DNA of 64,000 nucleotides, taken from the NCBI RefSeq assembly GCF_902859725.1, contig NZ_CADIJP010000002.1, forward strand, positions 186,001 to 250,000, read 5' to 3'. How positions within the stretch are numbered: the first letter of the stretch is position 1; each line of letters begins with the position of its first letter. The DNA comes from Achromobacter mucicolens (GTDB lineage: Bacteria > Pseudomonadota > Gammaproteobacteria > Burkholderiales > Burkholderiaceae_B). The notes under the pieces are model-generated. The model was not told where the DNA came from. It worked only from the letters and a program-made list of their open reading frames with translations, and searched no databases. Shown in pieces: positions 38,094 to 46,701 of this stretch. Both the position numbers and the translations under genes were made by a program.

Positions 38094-38240
38094 GATGCGC
38101 GGTCCGCGTGGGGCCGGCAGCGGGCGAGACTATACCATCTAGACCGCATGGCCGCGCGCGCGGCGGCGAATTGTTGCCGCGGCCGCGCGCGGGTAAACCC
38201 CGATCCCTGCGGGCCCGGACTCCGGACGACACTTTGCGCC

Positions 38241-39155
38241 ATGAAACCCAGCCCGCCCGCCCCGCCATCCCGCGATATCGACCCCGTTTCCCTGCGCCTG
38301 TTCCTGGCGGCCTTGGAAGAGGGCAGCCTGGCGCGCGCCGCCGCCCGTGAAAACATCGTGCCGTCCGCAGTCAGCAAGCGCATGTCGGAGATGGAGGACG
38401 CGTTTGGCGTGCCGCTGCTTGAGCGCGGCGTAAAGGGCGTGCAGCCGACGCCGGCGGGCGATGCGCTGGCCGCGCACGTGCGCCGCGTGCTGGAGGATAT
38501 GGACCGCATGCACCGCGACATGGCGGGATTCGCGACCGGGGTGCGCGGGCATATCCGGCTGGCGGTCAGTTTCGCGGCCCTGTCGGGTGACCTGCCGGCG
38601 CAGATCCAGTCTTTTCGCCGCGCGAACCCGCAGATCGACATCTCGTTGGAAGAGGACACCACGCAGACGGCCTTTCGTGCGGTGCTGGAAGGGCAGGCAG
38701 ACGTGGCCGCGGGATCGGACTTCGGCCACGACGGTCTGCAGGTATTTCCCTTTGGTCATTGCGAACTGGCGGCGGTAGTGCCCGGCCGGCACCTGCTGGC
38801 CGACCGCGAGACGCTGGGGTATGCGCAATTGCTTCCGTTCGAATTGATCGAGCTGAACCGGGACAACGGCATCAGCAGCGTGTTCGACCAGGCCGCGCGC
38901 GAAGCGGGCATGACGCGCCGCATCAGCGCGCGGGTCAGTTCGCACGAGACCATCTGCCTGCTCGTGGCGCGCGGCATGGGCGTGGCCGTGGTGCCGCATT
39001 ACCTTAAGGCGCGGCTGGCGCACCTGGACATCCGCTTCATTCCGCTGGAGGGGCCCTGGTCCAGCACGCCGCTATGCATTGCGGTGCGGGATCCGGATGC
39101 CTTGTCGCCGGCCGCCCGCGCGCTGCTGGCGCATCTGGGCGTGCTGGGCAGCTGA
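38241..39155 (+). CDS. LysR-type transcriptional regulator
   Basis: A 304-residue regulator. The DNA-binding domain spans about residues 12-72 (VSLRLFLAALEEGSLARAAA, then RENIVPSAVSKRMSEMEDAF). The effector-binding domain follows (GHIRLAVSFAALSGDLPAQI ... GMGVAVVPHYL). It is on the same strand as, and 173 nt upstream of, the CoA-transferase operon, which it probably controls. The ATG at 38241 was chosen because the frame upstream runs through the tRNA-Leu gene. Confidence 0.9.
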   Translation: MKPSPPAPPSRDIDPVSLRLFLAALEEGSLARAAARENIVPSAVSKRMSEMEDAFGVPLLERGVKGVQPTPAGDALAAHVRRVLEDMDRMHRDMAGFATGVRGHIRLAVSFAALSGDLPAQIQSFRRANPQIDISLEEDTTQTAFRAVLEGQADVAAGSDFGHDGLQVFPFGHCELAAVVPGRHLLADRETLGYAQLLPFELIELNRDNGISSVFDQAAREAGMTRRISARVSSHETICLLVARGMGVAVVPHYLKARLAHLDIRFIPLEGPWSSTPLCIAVRDPDALSPAARALLAHLGVLGS

Positions 39156-39328
39156 CGGGCGTCTCAGGGGTAACCCGGACGTTCCCAAACGAGAATGCCC
39201 CCGTGCTGAAAGACCGCTACCCGCCCTGGGCGCCCGCCCGCGATCATGCACGCAGGCGGGCGGCGGCGGGCGAGTGTCCCTGGCTGCCGCCGCGCTTCCA
39301 TCGAACAGGCTGGCAAGAGGATCCCGAG

Positions 39329-40537
39329 ATGACAGCAGCACCGGCTTCACCCTTCATGGACAGCACCGAACTGCCCCTGCGCGGCATCAAGGTCCTGGAA
39401 CTGTCCCACATGATCATGGGGCCGGCCGCCGGCCTGTCGCTGGCGGACCTGGGCGCCGATGTCATCAAGGTGGAACCCATCGATGGCGACCGCACGCGTC
39501 GTCTGAAGGGATCCGGCAGCGGCTACTTTCCCGTCTTCAACCGCAACAAGCAGAGCCTGGCGATCGACCTGAAGTCGCCCGAGGGGCAGGAGGTCGTGCG
39601 CAAGCTGGCGCTTCAGACCGACATGATCGTGGAGAACTTCCGCGACGGCAGCCTGGCGCAGTACGGCCTGGATTATGAATCGCTGTCGGCCGAGAACCCG
39701 GGGCTGATCTATGTGTCGCTCAAGGGCTTTCTGTCCGGTCCCTACAAGCACCGCACGGCGCTGGACGAGGTGGTGCAGATGATGGGCGGGCTGGCCTACA
39801 TCAACGGCGGCGCGGACACGCCGCAACGGGTGGCGGCGTCGGTCAACGACATCCTGGGCGGCACGTTCGGGGTGGTGGGCGCGCTTGCCGCGCTGCACGA
39901 CCGCCACGCAACGGGCCGCGGACGCCATGTCCGGTCCGGGCTTTTCGAAAACAATCTTCTACTCGTTGCGCAGTTCATCGCGCAGTTTCAGCTGACGGGC
40001 ACGGCGCCCAAACCCATGGGCGCGGAGCGCAAGCCGCCATGGGGCGTGTACGACGTCTTCGAGACGGCGGATGGCCGCGTGTTCGTCGCGGTGGTGGGCG
40101 ATGCGCAATGGCGCAACTTCGCGCAGAAATTCCTGCCCCCAGAATGGGCCGCGGACCCGCGCCTGGCCACCGCCGTCGATCGCGAGGCGGCGCGTTCGTG
40201 GCTGGTGCCGGGCGTCGGTGAAATCCTGAAGACCTGGAAGACCGACGACCTGTGCGCCGCGCTGGAAGAGGCCAACCTGTCGTATGGCCCGATCCGCCAG
40301 CCGCACGACCTGCTCGACGATGCGCACTTGAACGCTGGCGGCGCGCTGCTGAAAACGCGGCTGCCGGACGGCGGCGAAATCTCGGCTGCCGCGCTGCCCA
40401 TCGAGTTCGACGGCCGCAAGGCGGGCAAGCGGTTCGATCCGCCCACGCAGGGCGCGCAGACTCACGCGATTCTGCAGGGCCTGGGGCTGGATGCGGCCCG
40501 CATCGACGCGTTGCGCGCTTCGGGAGTGATTGCATGA
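39329..40537 (+). CDS. CaiB/BaiF family CoA-transferase (class III)
   Basis: A 402-residue family III CoA-transferase, moving CoA between carboxylic acids. The N terminus LPLRGIKVLELSHMIMGPAA, then LADLGADVIKVEPIDGDRTR, and NRNKQSLAIDLKSPEGQEVV are diagnostic. The probable catalytic Asp is in HRTALDEVVQMMGGLAYING. The RBS is weak, but the ATG at 39329 precedes the domain. Together with the HMG-CoA-lyase-like enzyme downstream, it would activate an acid before retro-aldol cleavage. The acid is not identifiable. Confidence 0.9.
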   Translation: MTAAPASPFMDSTELPLRGIKVLELSHMIMGPAAGLSLADLGADVIKVEPIDGDRTRRLKGSGSGYFPVFNRNKQSLAIDLKSPEGQEVVRKLALQTDMIVENFRDGSLAQYGLDYESLSAENPGLIYVSLKGFLSGPYKHRTALDEVVQMMGGLAYINGGADTPQRVAASVNDILGGTFGVVGALAALHDRHATGRGRHVRSGLFENNLLLVAQFIAQFQLTGTAPKPMGAERKPPWGVYDVFETADGRVFVAVVGDAQWRNFAQKFLPPEWAADPRLATAVDREAARSWLVPGVGEILKTWKTDDLCAALEEANLSYGPIRQPHDLLDDAHLNAGGALLKTRLPDGGEISAAALPIEFDGRKAGKRFDPPTQGAQTHAILQGLGLDAARIDALRASGVIA

Positions 40538-40612
40538 ACGACGGGCAGTAGCGCCCGATCCCTGTCGAGGCGGCGCCAGACCGCCAAGACATCCATCAAA
40601 GAGGAGACAACC

Positions 40613-41572
40613 ATGATCCGCAAACTCGTTGCGCTGGCCGCATTGGCCGTGGCATGTGCTGCAAACGCGCAGGACTATCCCAGCAAGCCCATCCGCATCA
40701 TCATCCCGTCCACCCCAGGCGGCGGCACCGACTACATCGGCCGCCTGATGAGCACCAAGCTGCACGAGCTGAACGGCTGGGCGGTGGTGCCCGAGAACAA
40801 GCCCGGCGCTGGCACCGCGCTGGGCCTGGCGGAGGCCGCGCGGTCGCCCGCGCAGGGCTATGACCTGGTGATCGGCCAGTCCGACAACGTCACGCTGATT
40901 CCGCTGCTGATGAAAGTGGCCTACGACCCGGTCAAGGACCTGACGCCCGTGGCGCTGGTGGCCACCACGCCGATGGTGCTGCTGGTGGCCGAGGGATCGC
41001 CCTACAAGACGCTGCCCGAGGTGATCGAGGCGGCCAGGAAGGAACCCAACAAGATCTCGTATGGCACGTCGGGCACGGGTGGCGGCGTGCACATCGCCAT
41101 GGAGATGCTGCAGCACGCAGCCGGCTTCAAGATGCAGCACGTGCCCTACAAAGGGTCCGCCCCGGCGTTGGCCGACCTGATGGGCGGCCATTTGCAGTTC
41201 GCGGGTTCGTCGATTTCCTCGGCGGCCACGCTGATCAAGTCCGGCAAGGTGCGCGCGCTGGCGGTGACTTCGCCCAAGCGCAATCCCGCCTTGCCCGACG
41301 TGCCGACCGTGGCGGAGCTGGGCTACAAGGATTTCAGCGTGGTGACCTACTACGGCGTGCTTGCCCCGGCCAAGACGCCCGACGCCATCGTGGCTCGCTT
41401 GAACACCGACTTCAACAAGCTGCTTGCCCGGCAGGACGTGAAGGACGCGCTGGCGGCGCAGGGATTGGAGACCGATCCGGTGTCCAGCGCGCAGTTTGCG
41501 GCGCTGATCCAGTCGGACATCGGCAAGGCGCGGCAAACCATCAAGAGCGCCGGCATCGTCATTCAGCAATAG
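40613..41572 (+). CDS. Bug/TctC-family periplasmic solute-binding protein
   Basis: A 319-residue exported protein (MIRKLVALAALAVACAANAQ signal peptide). Family stretches are IIIPSTPGGGTDYIGRLM, VVPENKPGAGTALGLAEAA, and QHVPYKGSAPALADLMGGHL. It lies between the CoA-transferase (75 nt) and the lyase (10 nt) in one operon, so it probably binds the acid those enzymes process. A GAGGAGACA ribosome site supports the start. Import must use a TctAB pair encoded elsewhere, possibly the one at 34243. Confidence 0.93.
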   Translation: MIRKLVALAALAVACAANAQDYPSKPIRIIIPSTPGGGTDYIGRLMSTKLHELNGWAVVPENKPGAGTALGLAEAARSPAQGYDLVIGQSDNVTLIPLLMKVAYDPVKDLTPVALVATTPMVLLVAEGSPYKTLPEVIEAARKEPNKISYGTSGTGGGVHIAMEMLQHAAGFKMQHVPYKGSAPALADLMGGHLQFAGSSISSAATLIKSGKVRALAVTSPKRNPALPDVPTVAELGYKDFSVVTYYGVLAPAKTPDAIVARLNTDFNKLLARQDVKDALAAQGLETDPVSSAQFAALIQSDIGKARQTIKSAGIVIQQ

Positions 41573-41582
41573 GATCACGGGA

Positions 41583-42506
41583 ATGCATATGAACCAGGAA
41601 GTCAGGCTTTGCGAGGTGGGGCCGCGCGACGGACTGCAGATGGCCAACGGCATGATGGCGGGCGCCGACAAGCTGCGGTGGATCCGGCAGTTGGCCGATG
41701 CCGGCCTGCGGGAAATCGAGGTGGGCAGCTTCGTGTCGCCGCGGCTCGTGCCGCAGATGGCGGACACCGGCGACATCTTGCCCGAGGTCCTGAAGATCGA
41801 GGGGCTGACGGTGTGCGCGCTGGCCTGCAACCTGAAGGGCGCGATCGCGGCGTATGAGGCGGGCGCGCATGTGCTGGCGTTTCCGGTATCGGTCAGCGAC
41901 ACGCATAGCCGCGCCAACGTCGGCAAGGGCACCGACGCGCAGGTCGACATGCTGGCTGCCATCGTCGACTGGGTCCGTGCACAGGCGCGGCCCATGCGCG
42001 TCGACGCGGCCGTTGCCACGGCGTTCGGTTGTTCGATGGAAGGAGAGGTGCCGGTGCGGCGCGTGGCCGACGTGGCGCAAGCCGTGGCGCGGGCCGGCGC
42101 CGACGAAATCGCCCTGGCCGATACCGTGGGCTATGCCCACCCCGGGCGGGTGCGCGAGGCGGTGCGGGCCGCGCAGGACGCGGTGGGAGCACGGCTGACC
42201 AAGCTGCATCTGCACGACACGATGGGGCTGGGTCTGGCCAACGCGCTGGCGGGGCTGGACGAAGGCATCCGCGCCTTCGATTCCTGCCTGGGCGGCCTGG
42301 GGGGATGCCCGTTCGCGCCGGGGGCGTCGGGCAACATCGTCACGGAAGATCTGGTGTTCATGCTGGAAAGCATGGGCTTTCGAACCGGCGTCGACCTGTC
42401 CCACCTGCTGGCGGCACGGCCGCTCCTGGCCGATTCACTGCCGCAGGAAAGATTGCGCAGCGGCGTGGCCGCCGCCGGCATTCCCAAGACCTACGCGGCC
42501 GCGTAG
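41583..42506 (+). CDS. Hydroxymethylglutaryl-CoA lyase family enzyme
   Basis: A 307-residue TIM-barrel lyase of the HMG-CoA lyase / DRE family. VRLCEVGPRDGLQMANG supplies the metal and substrate Asp-Gly loop, KLHLHDTMGLGLANALAG the metal His pair, and GGLGGCPFAPGASGN the catalytic Cys loop. It cleaves a 3-hydroxyacyl-CoA to acetyl-CoA or pyruvate plus a ketone or acid. The start could be the ATG at 41583 or two codons later at 41589. It is last in the operon. Confidence 0.9.
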   Translation: MHMNQEVRLCEVGPRDGLQMANGMMAGADKLRWIRQLADAGLREIEVGSFVSPRLVPQMADTGDILPEVLKIEGLTVCALACNLKGAIAAYEAGAHVLAFPVSVSDTHSRANVGKGTDAQVDMLAAIVDWVRAQARPMRVDAAVATAFGCSMEGEVPVRRVADVAQAVARAGADEIALADTVGYAHPGRVREAVRAAQDAVGARLTKLHLHDTMGLGLANALAGLDEGIRAFDSCLGGLGGCPFAPGASGNIVTEDLVFMLESMGFRTGVDLSHLLAARPLLADSLPQERLRSGVAAAGIPKTYAAA

Positions 42507-42507
42507 C

Positions 42508-42945
42508 TCAGCGATACACCAGAACCGGAAGCGTGCTGTGCGCCAGCACCTTCTGGGTCTGGCTGCCCAGCAGCAGCGCGGCCACGCCGCCGCGGCCGTG
42601 CGAGGACATGGCGATCAGGTCGCAATTGCGCGTCATGGCCACGTCTACAATTACCTGGTACGGCGACTCGCTTTCGCGCATTTCCGTGACGCAGGCCACC
42701 CCCGCGGTGCTGGCCTTGCCGGCGGCTTCGGACAAATAGGAGCTGGCGAGTTCGCGCGCCTGGTTTTCGTAGACGCCGCGCATGCCTTCGAGCTGCACGG
42801 TTTCCATGGAAGGCATCTGGAAAGGGCTGTACACGGTCAGGACTGTGACGCTGGCGCCCAACTCGCGGGCAAGCGCAAGCGCCTGCTCCAGACCGGAATT
42901 GGCCAGGCTGGATCCGTCGATGGGGATGAGTATGTGCTTGTACAT
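42508..42945 (-). CDS. Universal stress protein, UspA family
   Basis: A 145-residue alpha/beta nucleotide-binding protein. MYKHILIPIDGSSLANSGLE forms the first strand-loop, and the ATP-binding signature G-2x-G-9x-G(S/T) is present as SSHGRGGVAALLLGSQTQKV. The frame continues ten codons upstream, but GGAGGTTGCC directly before the ATG at 42945 decides the start. It stands alone, convergent with the lyase gene (1 nt between stops). Confidence 0.93.
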   Translation of the reverse strand: MYKHILIPIDGSSLANSGLEQALALARELGASVTVLTVYSPFQMPSMETVQLEGMRGVYENQARELASSYLSEAAGKASTAGVACVTEMRESESPYQVIVDVAMTRNCDLIAMSSHGRGGVAALLLGSQTQKVLAHSTLPVLVYR

Positions 42946-43008
42946 GGCAACCTCCAGGGGGAATCTCCCGCCCATGGTACGCCCGAAGGGGACGGTTGCC
43001 GTTGATTC

Positions 43009-43096
43009 TGGCGGAAGCGGTGAGATTCGAACTCACGAACGGTTGCCCGTTGCCGGTTTTCAAGACCGGTGCAATCGACCACTCTGCCACGCTTCC
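43009..43096 (-). tRNA. tRNA-Ser, anticodon UGA
   Basis: 88 nt with encoded CCA. The acceptor GGAAGCG pairs with CGCTTCC. The anticodon arm CCGGTCTTGAAAACCGG carries TGA. The long variable arm CAACGGGCAACCGTTCG and the T-arm GTGAGTTCGAATCTCAC are in place. No intron. Confidence 0.96.
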
Positions 43097-43219
43097 GGGG
43101 GGCTTGCCTGGGAGGTCATCCAGGTATCGCGGCCGCCAGGCAAACATTCTGCCCGATCAAAGCCACGATATGCCGCAAAGGGCGCAATAATAATCCATTT
43201 GCTGCAAAGGAGGCACGCG

Positions 43220-44197
43220 ATGCACGCTGTTGAAATCACCCGCCCCGGCGGCCCCGAGGTTCTCGTCCCCGTGGAACGCCCCACGCCCGAGGCCGGCGCC
43301 GGCGAAGTTCTCATCAAAGTGACCGCTGCGGGCATCAACCGCCCCGACGTGTTCCAGCGCAAGGGCAACTATGCCCCGCCGCGTGGCGCATCCGATCTGC
43401 CGGGCCTGGAAGTGGCCGGCGAGATCGTCGGCGGCGACGTGGCTGGCAGCGGTTTTGCCTTGGGCGACAAGGTCTGCGCCCTGGTGGCCGGCGGCGGCTA
43501 TGCCGAATACTGCGTTGCGCCCGTGGCGCAGTGCCTGCCGATTCCCAAGGGTTTGTCTGACATCGAGGCCGCGGGCCTGCCCGAGACGTATTTCACGGTG
43601 TGGAGCAACGTGTTCGACCGCGGCCGCCTGTCCGAGGGCGAGGCGCTGCTGGTTCACGGCGGCGCCAGCGGCATCGGCACCACGGCCATCCAGCTGGCGC
43701 GTGCGATGGGGCATAAGGTGTACGCGACCGTCGGCAGCGACGATCGCGCACGCGCCGTCGAGGCGTTGGGCGCCGACAAGGGCATCAACTACAAGACGCA
43801 GGATTTCGTGAAGGAAGTCCTGGACGCCACCGGCGGACGCGGCGTGGACGTGATCCTGGACATGGTGGCCGGCGACTACATCGCCCGCGACATGCAGTGC
43901 CTGGCCGATGACGGCCGCATCGTCATCATTGCGCAGTTGGGCGGCTCACACGCCAATGTGGATACCGCCCAGGTCATGCGCCGCCGTCTGACCATCACCG
44001 GCTCGACCTTGCGTCCCCGTCCGGTGGCCTTCAAGGGCGCCATCGCGCGTGCCCTGCGCGAGCACGCCTGGCCGTTGTTGGAAAAAGGGGCCATCAAGCC
44101 CATCGTCCATGCCACCTTCCCGCTGGCCGAGGCCTCCAAGGCGCACGCCATGATGGAAGGCGGGGAAAACATCGGCAAAATCATCCTGACCATGTAA
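43220..44197 (+). CDS. NAD(P)H quinone oxidoreductase, zinc-independent MDR family
   Basis: A 325-residue medium-chain dehydrogenase/reductase of the quinone oxidoreductase type (PIG3-like). The N-terminal GroES-like domain includes GINRPDVFQRKGNYAPPRG and LPGLEVAGEIVGG; the Rossmann domain has LLVHGGASGIGTTAIQLARA. No structural or catalytic zinc Cys cluster is seen. AAAGGAGG seven bases before the ATG at 43220 fixes the start, despite a longer open frame that runs through the tRNA-Ser gene. It reduces quinones or enones with NADPH; the physiological substrate is unknown. Confidence 0.9.
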   Translation: MHAVEITRPGGPEVLVPVERPTPEAGAGEVLIKVTAAGINRPDVFQRKGNYAPPRGASDLPGLEVAGEIVGGDVAGSGFALGDKVCALVAGGGYAEYCVAPVAQCLPIPKGLSDIEAAGLPETYFTVWSNVFDRGRLSEGEALLVHGGASGIGTTAIQLARAMGHKVYATVGSDDRARAVEALGADKGINYKTQDFVKEVLDATGGRGVDVILDMVAGDYIARDMQCLADDGRIVIIAQLGGSHANVDTAQVMRRRLTITGSTLRPRPVAFKGAIARALREHAWPLLEKGAIKPIVHATFPLAEASKAHAMMEGGENIGKIILTM

Positions 44198-44349
44198 GAA
44201 ACGCGCGGCGTTCGGCGTATCGCCGCGCAACAGGATACAATCTCGGGTTTCGCCTGGAATTTTTTCCAGGCAGGCCCGTGGGCGGTTGCTGCACAAAGCC
44301 CCTGTAACAGGTCCTCCCACCTCAGACCCAATCGTCAGACAAATTCGCC

Positions 44350-45096
44350 ATGACTTCAGTCGAAAATCGCGCCCGCCTCGTGCTGGGCAACTGGAAGATG
44401 CACGGCAATCTCGCCGAGAACGCCGCGTTGCTGACCGAGCTTCGTGCCGCGGATGCGGCGGGCCACTGCGAAATCGGCATCTGCGTTCCGTTTCCCTACC
44501 TGGCGCAGGCCGCGTCGGCCCTGACCGGCAGCAGCGTGTCCTGGGGCGCGCAAGACGTCAGCGCGCACGACAAGGGGGCGTATACGGGTGAAGTCTCCGG
44601 TTCGATGCTGAAAGAGTTCGGCTGCCGCTGGGCGCTGGCCGGCCATTCTGAGCGCCGCGTCCTGCACGGCGAAACCGACGAGATCGTGGCCGCCAAGGCG
44701 CAGGCCGCGCTGGCCGCCGGCCTGACGCCCGTGGTCTGCGTGGGCGAATCCCTGGCTGACCGCGAAGCCGGCAACACGCTGGCCGTGATCGAACGGCAGC
44801 TCAAGCCCGTGCTGGCGCTGGGCGCCGACGCCGTCTCGCGCATGGTTCTCGCTTACGAACCCGTCTGGGCCATCGGCACCGGCCGCACGGCCTCGCCGGA
44901 GCAGGCCCAGGAAGTCCATGGCGCCATCCGCGCCGCCCTGCGCGCGCTCGGCGCTGCGCAGGTTCAGGTGTTGTACGGCGGCAGCGTCAAGGCCGCCAAC
45001 GCCTCCAGTTTGTTCGCCATGACTGATATCGACGGAGCCCTGGTCGGCGGCGCGTCGCTCGTGGCCGAAGAGTTTTTGCGAATTGCCGCCATCTAA
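44350..45096 (+). CDS. tpiA: Triosephosphate isomerase
   Basis: A 248-residue TIM barrel that interconverts glyceraldehyde-3-phosphate and dihydroxyacetone phosphate. Lys16 lies in VLGNWKMHGN, the electrophilic His in ALAGHSERR, and the catalytic Glu in AYEPVWAIGTGRTA. The phosphate loop is VLYGGSVKAANA. It is followed by secG after 21 nt, a common gene order in proteobacteria. Confidence 0.97.
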   Translation: MTSVENRARLVLGNWKMHGNLAENAALLTELRAADAAGHCEIGICVPFPYLAQAASALTGSSVSWGAQDVSAHDKGAYTGEVSGSMLKEFGCRWALAGHSERRVLHGETDEIVAAKAQAALAAGLTPVVCVGESLADREAGNTLAVIERQLKPVLALGADAVSRMVLAYEPVWAIGTGRTASPEQAQEVHGAIRAALRALGAAQVQVLYGGSVKAANASSLFAMTDIDGALVGGASLVAEEFLRIAAI

Positions 45097-45117
45097 GTTT
45101 CCGTTCCGGAGTCTGTA

Positions 45118-45600
45118 ATGCCCCTGATGCTCAAAATTCTGCTGGCCGTCCAAGTGATCTCGGCGCTGGCTATCATCGTCCTGGTCCTGCTTCAGCAGGG
45201 CAAAGGCGCCGACATGGGCTCCGCTTTCGGTAGCGGCTCGTCGGGCAGCCTGTTCGGCGCCACCGGCGCGGCGAACTTCCTGTCGCGCGCCACCAAGTGG
45301 TCCGCGGTCGTGTTCTTTGCCTCCACCGCTGGCCTGGCTTACTTCAGCCACAAGGGCACCAGCGGTCCCGCCGTGGATTCCGGCGTGATGCAGAGCTTCC
45401 CGGCCGACCGTTCGGTCCCGCAGGCCCCGGGCTCCTCGGTGCCCGCCACGCCGGGCGCATCGTCCGTGCCGGGCGCGTCGTCGGTGCCCGCCACCCCGGC
45501 TCCCGCCACGCCTGACGCCTCCGTGCCCGCGGCCCCGGCCACGCCGGCTGCGCCTGCCGCTGAAAAGCCGGCGCAAGCGCCCGCCGCTCCGGCAAAGTAA
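45118..45600 (+). CDS. secG: Preprotein translocase subunit SecG, with extended tail
   Basis: A 160-residue membrane protein. The first membrane segment is LKILLAVQVISALAIIVLVL, followed by the family loop QQGKGADMGSAFGSGSSGSL and a second segment (WSAVVFFASTAGLAYF). E. coli SecG has about 110 residues; here the excess is a low-complexity Ala/Pro/Ser/Val tail (repeats like SSVPATPA and TPAAPAA). SecG aids SecYE-driven export. A terminator follows. Confidence 0.95.
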   Translation: MPLMLKILLAVQVISALAIIVLVLLQQGKGADMGSAFGSGSSGSLFGATGAANFLSRATKWSAVVFFASTAGLAYFSHKGTSGPAVDSGVMQSFPADRSVPQAPGSSVPATPGASSVPGASSVPATPAPATPDASVPAAPATPAAPAAEKPAQAPAAPAK

Positions 45601-45613
45601 GGGACTGCATCAG

Positions 45614-45640
45614 AAAGGCCGGCGCAAGCCGGCTTTTTTT
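45614..45640 (+). terminator. Intrinsic terminator of tpiA-secG
   Basis: Stem GCCGGC / GCCGGC with loop GCAA, preceded by AAA and followed by T7. Confidence 0.9.
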
Positions 45641-45677
45641 ATGCTTGCGATATTGAAGCGATCCGCGTGGGGAAACC

Positions 45678-46619
45678 ATGGAAAAGCGATTGATGCCGTC
45701 GATGATGGCGCTCCAGTGTTTCGAGGCGGTGGCGCGGCACATGAGCGTCACGCGTGCCGCCGAAGAGCTGCACATGACGCAAAGCGCGATCAGCAAACAG
45801 ATTGCGCAGCTTGAGGCGTTGCTGCGCAATCCGCTGTTCCTGCGCGTGCGCCGCCGGCTGCAACTGACGCCCGCCGGCGCGCTGTACCAATCCGAGGTCA
45901 GGACGATCCTGAACCAGGTGGACATGTCCTCGCGGTACATCCTGACCTACGGCAGCGAAACGCAGGTGCTGACGATCGGCACCCAGCCCACCTTCGGCTC
46001 GCGCTGGCTCATCCCGCGGCTGCAGCGTTTCATGGCCGCGCACCCGGACATCCAGGTCAAGGTGCGCAGCGAAACCCGCCCGTTCGACCTGATGCAGGCC
46101 AAGATCGACATCTCGTTCTTCTTTGGCCACGGCACGCTGCCCGGCGCGCAGTGCCTGGAACTCTTCGAGGCCGACGTCGTGCCGGTGTGCGCGCCCGGGT
46201 TCCTGCGCGGCGGCCGGATCGCCAGCCTGGACGAACTGAGCCAGCAGACGCTGATCCAGTGCGCGTCGCGTCCCGAAGCGTGGCATGACTACTTTTCGCA
46301 TCAGCAGTTTCAGTCCGACAGTAGCTATCACGGTCCGCGGTTCGATACCTTCTACATGTGCGTGCGGGCGGCCGAGGGCGGCTGTGGCATCGCGCTCACG
46401 CCGCGTCTGCTGGCCGAGGAAGAGCTGCAAGCCGGCAAGCTGGTCATTCCTTGGGGTTACGTGCAGCCCAGCGACGGCGCGTACTTCGTGGCGTATTCCG
46501 AACACTCTGCCGAGGTGCCCAAAATCAAGCAGTTCGTCGCATGGGTGCGCGACGAGGCGTGCCAGCAGGAGGCGCGTGGCGGCACGCGCGGGCAGTCCAT
46601 GAAAAAACGGACTGATTAA
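45678..46619 (+). CDS. LysR-type transcriptional regulator, GcvA-like
   Basis: A 313-residue regulator. The start MEKRLMPSMMALQCFEAVAR, then HMSVTRAAEELHMTQSAISK, is the GcvA-like helix-turn-helix, and a periplasmic-binding-protein-like effector domain follows (QVLTIGTQPTFGSRWLIPRL). It ends about 80 nt before the 2-oxoadipate-dioxygenase-like gene on the same strand and is its likely regulator. The effector is unknown. Confidence 0.9.
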   Translation: MEKRLMPSMMALQCFEAVARHMSVTRAAEELHMTQSAISKQIAQLEALLRNPLFLRVRRRLQLTPAGALYQSEVRTILNQVDMSSRYILTYGSETQVLTIGTQPTFGSRWLIPRLQRFMAAHPDIQVKVRSETRPFDLMQAKIDISFFFGHGTLPGAQCLELFEADVVPVCAPGFLRGGRIASLDELSQQTLIQCASRPEAWHDYFSHQQFQSDSSYHGPRFDTFYMCVRAAEGGCGIALTPRLLAEEELQAGKLVIPWGYVQPSDGAYFVAYSEHSAEVPKIKQFVAWVRDEACQQEARGGTRGQSMKKRTD

Positions 46620-46701
46620 GCCGATTTTTTTCATTTGATCGAGCGCCGGCGGGCGTGATCTCATGCGGGCCATCCTTGTTTACCGATGTGCCGAGCCCGC
46701 C

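Noticed and set aside
42996-43190. A 64-codon frame with EAVRFELTNGCPLPVFKTG
   Set aside because: Antisense translation of tRNA-Ser(UGA).
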